The notes below the pieces were generated by a model. It was given only the letters and a program-made list of their open reading frames with translations, ran no database searches and had not been told where the DNA came from. From assembly GCA_023522315.1 (NCBI GenBank), contig JAHCSU010000233.1, positions 37,017 to 101,016 on the forward strand: a stretch of DNA of 64,000 nt, read 5' to 3'. Below, piece by piece: positions 45,631-53,198 of this stretch. Position 1 is the stretch's first letter; each line of letters starts with the position of its first letter. The translations under genes were made by a program, and so were the position numbers. The DNA is from Nostoc sp. CCCryo 231-06. GTDB taxonomy: Bacteria > Cyanobacteriota > Cyanobacteriia > Cyanobacteriales > Nostocaceae.

Positions 45631-45742
45631 GGCGTTGCTGATTTCATGTATGAAAATGATTCTGCATGATATCGAAATCCTTGTAGAGACGTTGCATTGC
45701 AACGTCTCTACATCTGGATTCATACCGCAATTAGGCAACGCC
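45631..45742. mobile_element. 112-bp MITE-like element inside a palindromic repeat
   Basis: Ends GGCGTTGC and GCAACGCC are inverted; the inner parts ATTTCATGTATGAA and TTCATACCGCAATTA are partly so. The flanks AAATAATT at 45623-45630 and 45743-45750 are an exact 8-bp duplication. The centre is the palindrome GTAGAGACGTTGC/GCAACGTCTCTAC. It splits a palindrome whose arms AGTCCACTCAAGTGGACT and AGTCCACTTGAGTGGACT lie on both sides. Confidence 0.8.
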
Positions 45743-45886
45743 AAATAATTAATTCAGTCCACTTGAGTGGACTTCAGCTATCAGCCCTGAACTGAAGTTC
45801 AGGGCGGGCTATCGGTTACTGCGACTAGATTTTTAAGCACTGAAGCACTTACTACAAACTGATCAAATTTAATGAGACAGACCACT

Positions 45887-46012
45887 AATTAAAACAATTC
45901 GCAATTCGCAATTCGCAATTCGCAATTACGTTTTGTAACGGGGATTTAACCCCGACACAAAACGTGCTGCCTATAGAGGCAGGGGACTTAAACCCCCAAA
46001 GTTTGTTAAAAC
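45887..46012. repeat. long interspersed repeat, copy 2
   Basis: AATTAAAACAATTCGCAATT through GTTTGTTAAAAC, almost identical to 28187-28342 except that the short inserted repeat there is missing. It ends ten bases before the stop codon of the ABC exporter. Confidence 0.85.
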
Positions 46013-46021
46013 TGGAAGCAA

Positions 46022-48166
46022 TTAAGGGGTTAAAAAGTCTAAATGGTTTCCTGGTTGGGCACGCAAATCCTCTACTGTCCCCTGAATTTGTAACTTGCCT
46101 TGATTAAGTAAAACAATCCAATCAGCACGGGTAATTACTCTAGGACGGTGGCTAATCAGGATCGTGGTTTTACCTTGGCGGTGCAACAACAGTTGATCTA
46201 AAACTTGAGCTTCACTAACTGGATCGAGTCCAGCAGTTGATTCGTCTAAAATCAAGATTGGTGGATCGTTAACAATAGCTCTTGCTAAAGCCAGCCTTTG
46301 CCGTTGTCCACCAGAAATATTTGACCCAAATTCACCTAATACAGTTTGATATTTTTCAGGTAGTCTACTAATAAAATCATCTGCGTCAGCAATTTGGCAA
46401 GCCTTGACAATTTGATCAAAGGTGAGGTGAGGAGAACCTAAGCGGAAGTTTTCAATAATTGTGCGACTCCAAAAATGAGCGTCTTGAGGAACCAGAGCAA
46501 CTTGTTGCCGCAAACAATCAAGAGCTAGGTCTTGCATATTATAAATGCCAAAGCGAATATTACCAGAGTTAGGTGTATATAATCCGGCAATCAGTTTGGC
46601 AAGAGAACTTTTTCCACAGCCGGATGTACCAATTAGGGCAACAACTTTACCGCCAGGAATTGTAATGGAAAAATCTTCCAGTAGCTCTAGCCTGCCGGCG
46701 TAGTGAAAGTTTAGGTTTTTGCAAATAATATCACCATCACTAGGAATTTTAGCAAAGGGTTTGGTACTATCGCTTGGAGTTTCAGGTGTGGAATCGATAA
46801 CTTCTGTTAAGCGTTCCGTGGCAGTTTTGGCACGCATGAATTCATCTATAAATCCAATCACAGTACCGATTAATGCCAAAAAGTTCCCATTCATCCCGTT
46901 AAATGCTAGCAGTTGACCGATGCTGAGTTCTTTACCAATAACTAGGACGCTGCCGAAACCGATCAAACTAACGCTGCCAATAGCATAAACTAACCCAGAA
47001 AAGGTGCTATTAATAATTCCAATCTGAACTGTGCGAAATGTTATGTTTGAGAGCCGACCAAATCTGTTCTGAAATTCTTCCCAAAATTGAGGAGCAGCAG
47101 TAGTAGTTTTGAGTGTCAGCGCTCCTTTAAAGCTTTCAACGAGAACACCCTGGTTTTCCGCGTCTAAGACCAACATACTTCTGATTTTTTGTTGAAGTGT
47201 CGGCAAGAAAACCACCGTAGATAAACTCATGACAATAGCAACAACGACGGCAACAAAGGTGAGTTTCCAGCTATAGAACACCATGAAACCTAAAGAAATC
47301 AGTCCGATAAAGAATTGGCTAGGCAGACTGATAACTGCTTGAGCAACTAGCTGATTAATTTGTTGAATATCTTGCAATCTGCTAACAATCTCGCCACTAC
47401 GACGTGATTCATAGTAAGCCAGAGGCAACCGCAAGATTGCCCTGGCAAATTCTAGAATTAGCCCTAACTCAAGCCGTTGAGCAAAATTGGCAATCAGGTT
47501 AGATTGAACTAGTTGCAGACTACTTGACACCAAATTCATCACCACAACCGCAATAATTACACCAGCAAGAAGCTGGGTATCACCTCGAACTAGTACATCA
47601 TCCGTTAGAATTTGAACCAGGAAAGGAGAGGTTAACGAAAGCAGACCGATAAATATAGCACAGAGAAAAGCCTCGAATATTATGCCCCCATAAGGCAATG
47701 CCCGCCGCGCAAAGCGCCAAAGACCATTGACTTTATCATCAGGTTGAGCATAAAAGCGAACCGAATCTGGCTCTAGTAAAAGCATGACTTGATCTGACCA
47801 AGCCTCTATTAATTCATTTTTAGAGACATAACGGATGTTAAAGGCTGGGTCAGCAATTACATATTTTTTGCCTTTCTGACCATACAAAACAACCCAGTGG
47901 TAGCCTTTCCAGTGAATGATTGCTGGCAGTGGTGCTTGGTTCATTCGGTCTAATATTTCTTTTGATGCCCTGACCGAACGGGCATTGAAACCAAGTGCCT
48001 CGGCTCCTCGCCTCAATCCCAACAATGTTGTTCCAAGTTGCCCGGTGCCTACCGCTTCCCGGATGCGATTTAGTGTAAAGTTACGTCGATAATGTTTAGC
48101 CACGGAAGCAAGACAAGCAGCTCCACAATCTTCTTCACTATGTTGTGCAACAACTTGGTATTTCAT
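46022..48166 (-). CDS. peptidase-containing ABC transporter (C39), bacteriocin-type exporter
   Basis: 714 residues, full length for this class. The N-terminal C39 peptidase has catalytic Cys14 in VAQHSEEDCGAACLASV, His in HWKGYHWVVLYG and Asp in VIADPAFN. A six-helix membrane domain follows (residues about 155-440). The ATPase has Walker A IGTSGCGKSSLAK, signature NISGGQRQRLALARA and Walker B ILILDEST. It cuts a double-glycine leader and exports the peptide across the inner membrane, usually with an HlyD partner; both a precursor and an HlyD gene are nearby. Just upstream on its strand stands an intrinsic terminator (48194-48231), so it may have its own promoter or be controlled by readthrough. 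Confidence 0.93.
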   Translation of the reverse strand: MKYQVVAQHSEEDCGAACLASVAKHYRRNFTLNRIREAVGTGQLGTTLLGLRRGAEALGFNARSVRASKEILDRMNQAPLPAIIHWKGYHWVVLYGQKGKKYVIADPAFNIRYVSKNELIEAWSDQVMLLLEPDSVRFYAQPDDKVNGLWRFARRALPYGGIIFEAFLCAIFIGLLSLTSPFLVQILTDDVLVRGDTQLLAGVIIAVVVMNLVSSSLQLVQSNLIANFAQRLELGLILEFARAILRLPLAYYESRRSGEIVSRLQDIQQINQLVAQAVISLPSQFFIGLISLGFMVFYSWKLTFVAVVVAIVMSLSTVVFLPTLQQKIRSMLVLDAENQGVLVESFKGALTLKTTTAAPQFWEEFQNRFGRLSNITFRTVQIGIINSTFSGLVYAIGSVSLIGFGSVLVIGKELSIGQLLAFNGMNGNFLALIGTVIGFIDEFMRAKTATERLTEVIDSTPETPSDSTKPFAKIPSDGDIICKNLNFHYAGRLELLEDFSITIPGGKVVALIGTSGCGKSSLAKLIAGLYTPNSGNIRFGIYNMQDLALDCLRQQVALVPQDAHFWSRTIIENFRLGSPHLTFDQIVKACQIADADDFISRLPEKYQTVLGEFGSNISGGQRQRLALARAIVNDPPILILDESTAGLDPVSEAQVLDQLLLHRQGKTTILISHRPRVITRADWIVLLNQGKLQIQGTVEDLRAQPGNHLDFLTP

Positions 48167-48193
48167 TTCAGACTCCAGTACCCAATAGTATCG

Positions 48194-48231
48194 TAAAAAA
48201 ACTTAAAAAAATAGCAGGGTTTCATCCCTGC
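48194..48231 (-). terminator. intrinsic terminator just upstream of the exporter gene
   Basis: On the minus strand GCAGGG-ATGAAA-CCCTGC is followed by TATTTTTTTAAGTTTTTTT. It is oriented with the exporter and ends only about 28 bases before its start codon. It would stop transcripts coming from the precursor side, or act as an attenuator. Confidence 0.75.
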
Positions 48232-48329
48232 GTGGTTAATAATTTGACCAACAGTTTAATTTTACTAAGTAACGGAGCAAAAAAAAAATCAAACTATGTT
48301 ATGTAATGTAAAATTGATTAAATTTGCTA

Positions 48330-48357
48330 GTAGTAAGCGGCTCCAACCGCTTACTAC
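48330..48357. repeat. perfect palindrome GTAGTAAGCGG
   Basis: GTAGTAAGCGG-CTCCAA-CCGCTTACTAC, an 11-bp perfect stem. It resembles the interspersed hairpins of Nostoc genomes and may end or process a transcript. Confidence 0.7.
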
Positions 48358-48790
48358 AAAACTTTAATTATTCACGCCTGCTTACTTATCACTACAAATC
48401 AAATTTTAGCAGGGAGGATAGGTTTATTCCCAGGCTCTTTAACAGTCCTGACACTGAACTTGTTCCTACTTTGATAGTATTCGTTTTCCCAACTTTTGTA
48501 GTTGATTTAATTGTTTGTTTCTTTCTTTGCTCCTTTTTTATCAATTGTCACTCGACTATAAGAATAAGAAACCTTGCTTTCACCACCACACAGGGTTACT
48601 TCTTGATCTTCAGTCAGGGATATAAACATTGGGAAGATTTGAGTGCTTTTCATGATTCTAATTAACCTCAGATGTTAATTAACAAGTTTTCAAATTGATG
48701 GGAAGGTGCATTAACTGAAAGATAAGCAGAGGTAGCACCTACCAAAATGGCTATATCTTTTCAGCTATTTTTTGCAAAATAGTAAATTTT

Positions 48791-48987
48791 TATCCATATT
48801 CCTCTTTAATCACTCTCGAATGAAACAATTACAGCTTAGAGCTAAATGCCGAAAGTTCAGATATAGCTAGGGATTAGATACCCGTATATTGATATAAACC
48901 CCGAAACTAAGGCAAATAAACAGAACCCTAAATATAAAAAGTTTTGAGTTTTACTATCTATGCCGAGAGTGATTAAACATGGATATG
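48791..48987. repeat. unclassified element bounded by inverted repeats
   Basis: TTTAATCACTCTCG on the left and CGAGAGTGATTAAA on the right form a 14-bp perfect inverted repeat; outer bases TATCCAT and ATGGATA extend it. The 145-bp inside has no gene but contains GGGATTAGATACCC (48870-48883), identical to a universal stretch of 16S rRNA. The rest of that rRNA is not there. The other parts of the 48232-49110 gap hold no gene that I see. Confidence 0.5.
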
Positions 48988-49110
48988 AGCGATTTCTCAA
49001 ATAGCAGCGCTTAGTTCTCTACTTTACTGTTCAAGGTGAGCAGTATCTTTGGCAAAATTATTAAGTAAGTCCATCAACAGTTGCCTAATAGGAACCGTTG
49101 ATAGACTTTA

Positions 49111-49240
49111 TTAACTTTGTTCAACAAAAGTATGCGGTAGGAATAAACGTAATGCTAGAATAACTGCGATAAGCAACAAAGCTAATGTCTTGCTAGAAAA
49201 TAAACTACCCTGTTGGAGCAGGTTAGTTTGTCTAAGACAT
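49111..49240 (-). pseudogene. frameshifted small membrane peptide in the bacteriocin-like locus
   Basis: GGAGG (49245-49249) stands four bases before ATG 49240, but that frame stops after two codons. One base off, a clean frame reads RQTNLLQQGSLFSSKTLALL, then LIAVILALRLFLPHTFVEQS, ending at 49111. Deleting one base after codon 2 gives a 42-residue peptide with one membrane helix. It lies just downstream of the precursor on the same strand. Such tiny membrane proteins often serve as immunity proteins in peptide loci, which is inference. It is either a recent frameshift, a programmed shift, or a sequencing error. Confidence 0.45.
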
Positions 49241-49249
49241 TTTACCTCC

Positions 49250-49281
49250 GTAAAGACGCGGTTGATCGTGTCTTTACGTTT
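49250..49281. repeat. hairpin after the precursor gene
   Basis: CGTAAAGAC and GTCTTTACG form a 9-bp stem around a 12-base loop. The right arm is followed by TTTATT on the plus strand. It is a variant of the common Nostoc palindrome GTAGAGACGCG. Confidence 0.55.
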
Positions 49282-49310
49282 ATTCTTCCCCTTCTACTAA
49301 ACCTCATTAT

Positions 49311-49571
49311 TTACTTGGTAGCAGTAAAAACGTTGACAGCGGTTTGGGTGACAGTAGCGCCAGCAGGAGCACCTTCAGCAACGTTGAGAGCTACTTGGTC
49401 TACTGTAGAGCCAACAGGAGCACCAACAAGAACGTTAAGGGCTAGTTGGTTGAGAACGAAGGGCTTAGGCTTAGCGGGGGGTTTGGCGGGCTTGTGCTTC
49501 TTAGGATGAGTACCACCAGACAAACTAGCTTCTTCGGTAACGGTTAAGGTAGTGAACAATGTGCTTTCCAT
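49311..49571 (-). CDS. double-glycine leader peptide precursor, bacteriocin-like
   Basis: 86 residues. The leader MESTLFTTLTVTEEASLSGG has the acidic/hydrophobic pattern and the GG cut site of class II-type cyanobacterial peptide precursors. The 66-residue product begins THPKKHKPAKPPAKPKPF, a Lys/Pro linker, then has about 2.5 repeats of the form Q-x-A-(L/V)-N-V-x-x-GAP-x-G-x-TV (NQLALNVLVGAPVGSTV; DQVALNVAEGAPAGATV; TQTAVNVF). It has no Cys, so lanthionines and disulfides are excluded. With the C39 exporter and HlyD it would be secreted, as a bacteriocin, signal or surface peptide. Confidence 0.8.
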   Translation of the reverse strand: MESTLFTTLTVTEEASLSGGTHPKKHKPAKPPAKPKPFVLNQLALNVLVGAPVGSTVDQVALNVAEGAPAGATVTQTAVNVFTATK

Positions 49572-50524
49572 AATCTTAGTTCTCGCTTGATTGTTAAGGT
49601 TAAAACTGCGTCACTTGAAAGTAATTAATATAAACGTTTAAAGAGTATATTTGATTACTTTTTTGTCCCGCTAAAAGTATTATACGACTCTTGCTCAATA
49701 GGTCAAGCAATTAATTTTTTAAGAAATATGTATTACACCTCTTCAAAAAAGATACTACATAGTTCTTCTTTATACAAATTTAGTTAGAAAAACTTCAATT
49801 ATCAAAAAATAGCAAATAGCGTCAATATTCATATTCATATAAAGATGGCGAACTAAAAGATGTATTTTTTCCGAAAATGCATAAGTTAAACATATTTAGT
49901 ATTAATACTGACGAATCACGCAAATAAGCGCATTTCAAGAAAAACTTAGTAAAGTCGGTATATTTATTATACAAACTGTGCCTAAGTAAGAAATAAATTT
50001 CACAAATGGGGTTCTGCATTTCCAAGTAAGTGATTTTACGTAAATCTACTTTATGCAAAATTTTTATATACAAAGCTAAAATGAATTTATATAAATTATT
50101 TTAATATAGAACAGCGTAAATTCACTTAATCTTTGATAAATGAGAAATAGTTTTAAAAAAGTTGTAGACATTATACCATTTTTTTGAAAATAAATAAAGA
50201 AAAGATAAATTTTTAGATGAATATTATAAAGATTTGATATTCTTACTAAGATGCCTAATTGTTATTTAGAGTTAGCTGTATAGAAACCTTGTATTTACAT
50301 ACTAACTATATACAGGTAAGGGACTTATCAGTAATAAAAGTAAAAGCTGTTGCTTTGGCTCTGAAAGGCGAAAGCGCCAAAATTATGAGATTTTTGCCAA
50401 AAATATTCTTGAAATAGAAGAGAGCTTTTATTTTTAGTATCTCCCTAAATCTTGATCATCACGCTAACGCTAGGTAGATTTTTTTGCTAGATTATTTACG
50501 TAACCAAAATGTTTTTTAGCCTTC
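49572..50524. promoter_or_regulatory. divergent AT-rich control region of the peptide locus
   Basis: 950 bp between the precursor (minus) and HlyD (plus) genes. It is strongly AT-rich with several short A/T palindromes. No gene, further precursor or repeat family was recognised. It must hold both promoters. Confidence 0.4.
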
Positions 50525-51859
50525 ATGCTCATAGACCCCCAACCAGACTTTCTCCGCCTAGTCCAAAACGACGAATATCTTCCCTCAGTCAGTATATGGA
50601 CGAGGTTGGGAGGAATATTTTTAATTGGAAGTGTTGGCGCTGCCTTCAGCCTTGCCAGTGTCTTTCAATACAATGTAATAGTAAAAGCTGATGCTACCGT
50701 CCGCCCAACTGGAGAAATCCGGTTAGTGCAAGCAGCAGCTGAGGGAACGGTGACAAGCATCAAAGTGAAAGAAAATCAGGTTGTGAAAAAGGGAGATACG
50801 ATCGCTCTCATCGACAATTCCCAATTGCAAACTAAAAAAAGCCAAATACTCGGAACCATCGAACAGAATCAGTTACAACGATCGCAAATTGATGCACAAC
50901 TAAAAGCGCTAAAAAATCAGATGACTGCTGAGTCTAATGCAATCGGACAGGCAATGACATCTGCCAAAGCAGACTTGAGTCGAAACAAAAGAGATTATCA
51001 AGATAGACAAATCACTAGTCTGGCACAAGTACAAGAAATAGAAGCGGGTGTTGAATTAGCCAGAGAGGAACTGAAGCGATATCAGCAGCTGGGAAATACG
51101 GGGGCGATCGCTGCTCTCCAAATTAAAGAAAAAGAACAAGCTTTTAAAGCTGCTACTGCTAGACTCGATAATGCTAAAGCTGCACTCAATCCCAGCGATG
51201 CGAATGTAGCGATCGCACAAGAACGTATTTCCCAAGAGTTGACGAAGGGTGAGTCTACTATTGCTCAATTGAACAAAGAGAAAGAAGAACTCATCAGGCG
51301 TCAAGTTGAAATCCAAAATCAAATTAGCAGCGCTCAACAAGAACTTAAACAAGTTTTTATGGAACTGCAAAAAACTGTAATTCGTACCTCTGAGGCAGGT
51401 ACTATTCTCCAACTAGTATTAAGAAATACTGGACAAGTTGTCCGTGTTGGGGATGCGATCGCTCAAATTGCTCCCAGCGCTGCCCCTGTTGTAATCAAAG
51501 CTCGTGTTTCCTCCTCAGATATTAGTAAAGTGCAGGTGTGTAAAGTCGCACAAGTCGCAAAATGTTTAGAGGGGCAAGTACAAATGCGGGTTTCTGCTTA
51601 TCCGTATCCAGATTATGGCATCCTCAAAGGTGCTGTCAGAGGCATTAGTGCCGATGCCATTACATCTCAGGGTAACGGTAACATTCCAACTGCGCCTTCC
51701 TATGAGGTGACAATTGAGCCAGATAAACTTTATTTAAAAAAGGGCAATAAATCATATTCTATTAAAGCAGGGATGGAAGTTACAGCTGAAATCATTTCCA
51801 AAAAAGAAACCCTACTGACATTTATTCTGAGAAAAGCAAGGCTGCTAACAGATGTGTAG
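50525..51859 (+). CDS. HlyD-family membrane fusion protein
   Basis: 444 residues. A short cytoplasmic start, one membrane helix (about residues 28-50, RLGGIFLIGSVGAAFSLASV), then a lipoyl/barrel-sandwich half (EGTVTSIKVKENQVVKKGDT, ALIDNSQL). A long coiled coil follows (about residues 95-275, for example QLNKEKEELIRRQVEIQNQI), then the second lipoyl half (SEAGTILQLVLRNTGQVVRV) and beta barrel. It links the ABC exporter to the outer membrane path. It diverges from the precursor and exporter genes but belongs with them functionally. Confidence 0.9.
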   Translation: MLIDPQPDFLRLVQNDEYLPSVSIWTRLGGIFLIGSVGAAFSLASVFQYNVIVKADATVRPTGEIRLVQAAAEGTVTSIKVKENQVVKKGDTIALIDNSQLQTKKSQILGTIEQNQLQRSQIDAQLKALKNQMTAESNAIGQAMTSAKADLSRNKRDYQDRQITSLAQVQEIEAGVELAREELKRYQQLGNTGAIAALQIKEKEQAFKAATARLDNAKAALNPSDANVAIAQERISQELTKGESTIAQLNKEKEELIRRQVEIQNQISSAQQELKQVFMELQKTVIRTSEAGTILQLVLRNTGQVVRVGDAIAQIAPSAAPVVIKARVSSSDISKVQVCKVAQVAKCLEGQVQMRVSAYPYPDYGILKGAVRGISADAITSQGNGNIPTAPSYEVTIEPDKLYLKKGNKSYSIKAGMEVTAEIISKKETLLTFILRKARLLTDV

Positions 51860-51972
51860 ACTTCTTGTTTCCTGTATTCCACGCCATTGAGAACCACGAT
51901 AACAATTCTAAATTCAAAATTCACCCGTTGTTCGCGCAGCTTATGGTAGAGAAGAGAGTTACATAAGGGAAT

Positions 51973-52560
51973 TTAAACCCCGACTGTAGCTTTCTTCCCG
52001 CAGGGTAACTGAGCAAAGTCGGAGCCATCAAAACTCCGAGTTAATAATTGTTTAATATTATATTCTTCAGCATAATTAACAAGCATATCTACTAAGGCTG
52101 TAAACAGTTCAAAAATTTTATCAACTAAGGCAGCAGGCAGAAGGCAGTTTTCCTGCTGCCTTCCTCGATAAATGGGATTAACTTGAAAAGTTCGCCGATA
52201 TAGTTCATAAATTATTTGTCTACAAATCAATGTCTGATCACTCCAATTAAATTTTAGAGAGTCGGTGAAATTTAAAAATAAGTTAAAATTAAAGTATTCT
52301 AAATCTTTTAAAAACCATATCCAATTATTCTCTTCTTCACGGATTTGTTTGTTAAGAATATATTGAATTGGGTGAACTGTTGCTTCTTCTAACCAAACAA
52401 ATTTGTTTAAATTTCCATATCCCATTACAAAAACTGCAAAATAATGAACAAAAGATAATCTTTGTACAAAAGCAATGCTTTGATTTCCTAAAAACTCAAA
52501 GAAGGGTAATTGAGCAAATTTTGCTGATTCTTTTTCAATTAATGTAGACACTTTTTTCAT
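51973..52560 (-). CDS. unrecognised 195-residue protein beside the peptide exporter
   Basis: 195 residues, rich in Phe, Trp and Leu, with no signal peptide. The line VHPIQYILNKQIREEENNWI then WFLKDLEYF resembles the helix of heme-oxygenase-like, iron-binding proteins I recall from cyanobacteria, which have His/Glu at positions where this one has Arg/Asn; the link is weak. Remaining parts look helical (VDKIFELFTALVDMLVNYAE). It converges with the HlyD gene, 110 bp apart, so a role in the peptide locus (maturation or immunity) is possible but unproven. Confidence 0.6.
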   Translation of the reverse strand: MKKVSTLIEKESAKFAQLPFFEFLGNQSIAFVQRLSFVHYFAVFVMGYGNLNKFVWLEEATVHPIQYILNKQIREEENNWIWFLKDLEYFNFNLFLNFTDSLKFNWSDQTLICRQIIYELYRRTFQVNPIYRGRQQENCLLPAALVDKIFELFTALVDMLVNYAEEYNIKQLLTRSFDGSDFAQLPCGKKATVGV

Positions 52561-52648
52561 GTTGAACTTTCACCTAGAATCATTAGTTGTTTACTATTGA
52601 AGTTCGTCAAGCTAGTAGCTGTTTACTCTACGTTGGGCGCATAAGTTT

Positions 52649-52791
52649 GTTTTATGCAGAGCCAGCCGATTCTTTACAAAGTTCATAAAAAAATCCTGCC
52701 TGATAAGTGGACAGGGTAGTGTTCGTTGATTTATCAGTTCCCCCTGATAGTTTTATGCAGAGCCAGCCAATTCTTTACAAAAGTTCACAAA
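52649..52791. repeat. direct repeat pair GTTTTATGCAGAGCCAGCC
   Basis: Two copies of GTTTTATGCAGAGCCAGCC(G/A)ATTC plus TTTACAAA(A)GTTCA at 52649-52688 and 52750-52791, about 60 bp apart. The DNA in between has a hairpin-forming part. Confidence 0.75.
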
Positions 52792-52842
52792 CTGCGTTAC
52801 AGCCAGCGTTTTGTTTTGGTCACTTGGGCATGGTGGTATTGG

Positions 52843-52878
52843 TTTGATACTCCCTACGGCTAAAGCCGAGGGATTCTT
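52843..52878. repeat. IS200/IS605-type end-like hairpin
   Basis: TTTGATACTCCCTACGGC, then TAAAGCCGAGGGATTCTT. The hairpin with ACTCCC and GGGATTCT sides is typical of one end of IS200/IS605-like elements in cyanobacteria. No tnpA or tnpB is adjacent. The rest of the 52561-53198 gap contains more short repeats (for example near 53020-53090) and no gene. Confidence 0.5.
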
Positions 52879-53198
52879 AAAGAGTCCACAGTCGGACTTT
52901 TAAAGGCGCTATCAGGGTCAAAGAAGAAGAAAAGGGGCAGGGGGCAGGGAGCAAGGGGGAGAACCCCATAAATAAATTTACTTGCTCTGAAAACGGACGC
53001 ATTATTTCTCCTGCTACGCATCGACGCTCGATAGCGTAGCGTTAGCGACGTAGGAGCGTCTGACTCGCTCTTCCGCCGGCGCTATCGAAATAAACATTTA
53101 AGATTCGGGCATAAATAAATTTAGGGGCTTGAAACCCTTGATTGCTGGGGAATTCCAGAATCTTTCTCCCCCTGCCCCCTGCTCCCCTGCCTCTTTGG

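Noticed and set aside
48324-48665. 113-codon open frame on the plus strand upstream of the exporter
   Set aside because: It begins within an interspersed palindrome and its translation is Phe/Leu/Ser-rich without structure; probably accidental.
48870-48883. Possible 16S rRNA fragment (GGGATTAGATACCC)
   Set aside because: Only 14 bases match; the following sequence does not fit 16S rRNA and no other conserved rRNA blocks are near. Not annotated as rRNA.
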